Origin: Parapristionchus giblindavisi
Taxonomy: Eukaryota > Nematoda > Chromadorea > Rhabditida > Diplogasteridae
Direction: 5' to 3'
Assembly (NCBI GenBank): GCA_943737045.1
Contig: CALSFV010000045.1
Location: forward strand, 682,001-746,000
Length of the DNA: 64,000 nt
Shown: piece by piece, positions 62,235 through 64,000 of the stretch
Layout: every line of letters begins with the position of its first letter
How positions within the stretch are numbered: position 1 is the stretch's first letter
The notes under the pieces: generated by a model
What the model was told of the DNA's origin: nothing
What the model saw: the letters and a program-made list of their open reading frames with translations, nothing else
The model's database searches: none
Position numbers and translations under genes: made by a program

Positions 62235-63897
62235 GGTTATCTTTGTAATTTTTTGTCTCATAACCTGTTTTGTTCTCATCAGAGTGAAAGTTACTTTTGT
62301 ACTTCGGTGAATGTAGCAGGTGTGAAATCTTATATATCGACGTGGACTGAGCTCTATCTTATTCAGAATTTTTTGCTCTTTCAAATGATATATAACAACA
62401 TGGGTGTTGCTGAAAATCTATCTTGTCATGAATTATTTTGAGCCAAAATGTACACTTCGGTCAATGTAGCAGGTGTGAAAGCTTATAGATCGACGTGAAC
62501 TGAGCTCTATCTCATTCAGAATTTTTTGCTCTTTCAAATGATATATAACAACATGGGTGTTGCTGAAAATCTATCTTGTCATGAATTATTTTGAGCCAAA
62601 ATGTACACTTCGGTCAATGTAGCAGGTGTGAAAGCTTATAGATCGGCGTGAAAAGAGCTCTATCTTATTCAGAATTTTTTGCTCTTTCACCCAGTATATC
62701 ACACTATGGGTTATCTTTGTAATTTTTTGTCTCATAACCTGTTTTGTTCTTATCAGAGTGAAAGTTACTTTTGTACTTCGGTCAATGTAGCAGGTGTGAA
62801 AGCTTATAGATCGACGTGAACAGAGCTCTATCTTATTCAGAATTTTTTGCTCTTTCACCCATTATATCACACTATGGGTTATCTTTGTAATTTTTTGTCT
62901 CATAACCTGTTTTGTTCTTATCAGAGTGAAAGTTACTTTTGTACTTCGGTCAATGTAGCAGGTGTGAAAGCTTATATATCGACGTCAACTGAGCTCTATC
63001 TTATTCAGAATTTATTGCTCTTTCAAATGATATATAACAACATGGGTGTTGCTGAAAATCTATCTTGTCATGAATTATTTTGAGCCAAATGTACACTTCG
63101 GTCAATGTAGCAGGTGTGAAAGCTTATAGATCGACGTGAACAGAGCTCTATCTTATTCAGAATTTTTTGCTCTTTCACCCAGTATATCATACGATGGGTT
63201 ATCTTTGTAATTTTTTGTCTCATAACCTGTTTTGTTCTTATCAGAGTGAAAGTTACTTTTGTACTTCGGTCAATGTAGCAGGTGTGAAAGCTTATATATC
63301 GACGTGGACTGAGCTCTATCTTATTCAGAATTTTTTGCTCTTTCAAATGATATATAACAACATGGGTGTTGCTGAAAATCTATCTTGTCATGAATTATTT
63401 TGAGCCAAAATGTACACTTCGGTCAATGTAGCAGGTGTGAAAGCTTATAGATCGACGTGAACTGAGCTCTATCTCATTCAGAATTTTTTGCTCTTTCAAA
63501 TGATATATAACAACATGGGTGATGCTGAAAATCTATCTTGTCATGAATTATTTTGAGCCAAAATGTACACTTCGGTCAATGTAGCAGGTGTGAAAGCTTA
63601 TAGATCGGCGTGAAAAGAGCTCTATCTTATTCAGAATTTTTTGCTCTTTCACCCATTATATCACACTATGGGTTATCTTTGTAATTTTTTGTCTCATAAC
63701 CTGTTTTGTTCTTATCAGAGTGAAAGTTACTTTTGTACTTCGGTCAATGTAGCAGGTGTGAAAGCTTATATATCGTCGTCAACTGAGCTCTATCTTATTC
63801 AGAATTTATTGCTCTTTCAAATGATATATAATAACATGGGTGTTGCTGAAAATCTATCTTGTCATGAATTATTTTGAGCCAAAATGTAAACTTCGGT
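62235..63897 (-). repeat. Block Q copy 3 (continues past window)
   Basis: Matches 57742 onward at an offset of 4493 bp, including the TTCTCATCAGAG/GGTGAATG/GAAATCTTATATATC monomer (62272-62335), the CAAATGTACAC deletion and the CGTCGTC plus ATAATAACATGG marks. I saw no break in the match up to the window end, so the copy continues beyond it. Confidence 0.83.
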
Positions 63898-64000
63898 CAA
63901 TGTAGCAGGTGTGAAAGCTTATATAGCGACGTGAACTGAGCTCTATCTTATTCAGAATTTTTTGCTCTTTCACCCAGTATATCACACGATGGGTTATCTT
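63898..64000 (-). repeat. Partial B monomer at window end
   Basis: The last 103 bp hold a shared segment with TATATAGCGACG followed by the first part of a B spacer (CACCCAGTATATCACACG), cut by the window edge. The array clearly continues. Confidence 0.9.

Larger units (their letters stand above)
7633..64000 (-). repeat. Reverse-orientation satellite array
   Basis: The same A and B monomers continue without interruption to the window end, all in the opposite orientation to 1-7632. B spacers carry the AAACAGGTTATG form (read as CATAACCTGTTTTG on the plus strand), except in two short islands. The mix of monomers changes along the array: A-rich (AAB, A3B, A5B) to about 22.6 kb, B-rich multi-kb higher-order repeats to 45.5 kb, then largely AB dimers of 321 bp with AAB trimers. 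Strand here means monomer orientation, not coding. I found no gap, gene or mobile element inside it. Confidence 0.97.

Noticed and set aside
1..64000. Iteron-type replication origin, telomere repeat, rDNA spacer or tRNA cluster
   Set aside because: Monomers are far longer than iterons or telomere repeats, and I see no rRNA, tRNA or replication-gene sequence anywhere.
1..64000. Naming the satellite family or species
   Set aside because: I do not recognise the monomer. A search against satellite and repeat databases would be decisive and cannot be run here.

Overview
The whole 64-kb window is satellite DNA. I found no protein-coding gene, RNA gene, transposon or other non-repetitive stretch. 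It is about 35% GC (counted on one monomer of each type) and consists of roughly 400 tandem monomers of two types: A (153 bp) and B (168 bp). Both carry the same 83-bp segment. They differ in the spacer that fills the rest: 70 bp in A, 85 bp in B. Nucleosome-sized AT-rich monomers in nested higher-order repeats (HORs) point to eukaryotic heterochromatin, for example (peri)centromeric or B-chromosome DNA. I do not recognise the family and cannot name the organism.

Layout. (1) 1-7632: monomers in forward orientation, mostly an A1-A2-B trimer of 474 bp; I count 32 A and 17 B. (2) 7632/7633: the array flips orientation inside a B monomer, giving a large imperfect palindrome with a 4-nt centre. 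(3) 7633 to about 22.6 kb: reverse orientation, A-rich (AB, AAB, A3B, A5B), with nested duplications of offset 6910, 2355, 1575 and 2201 bp. (4) About 22.6-45.5 kb: four related copies of a multi-kb HOR (36 monomers/5763 bp, 38 monomers/6084 bp, then two 32-monomer/5148-bp units), rich in B with BB and BBB runs. (5) About 45.5-64 kb: mostly AB dimers (321 bp) with AAB trimers, in tandem blocks of 2903/2414, 1437 and about 5457/4493 bp. The last block runs off the window end.

The most interesting signal is history written in the repeats. Two short islands in the reverse array, at 10991-11653 and 34560-34844, are near-perfect inverted copies of particular places in the forward array (5163-5825 and 744-1028). 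They carry several variants seen nowhere else in the window. Each island also lies between two direct copies of its own flank (about 1.8 kb and about 0.72 kb). That arrangement fits replication template switching between the two arms better than simple unequal crossing-over. A third, weaker trace is three single forward-type A monomers at 10.4, 12.7 and 14.3 kb.

The many short ORFs (61-202 codons) arise because both monomers are multiples of three and the B spacer lacks stops in some frames. They overlap on both strands and I do not annotate them as genes. No genes act together here; any function would be structural (chromatin or centromere) or as satellite transcripts, and the sequence does not establish either.
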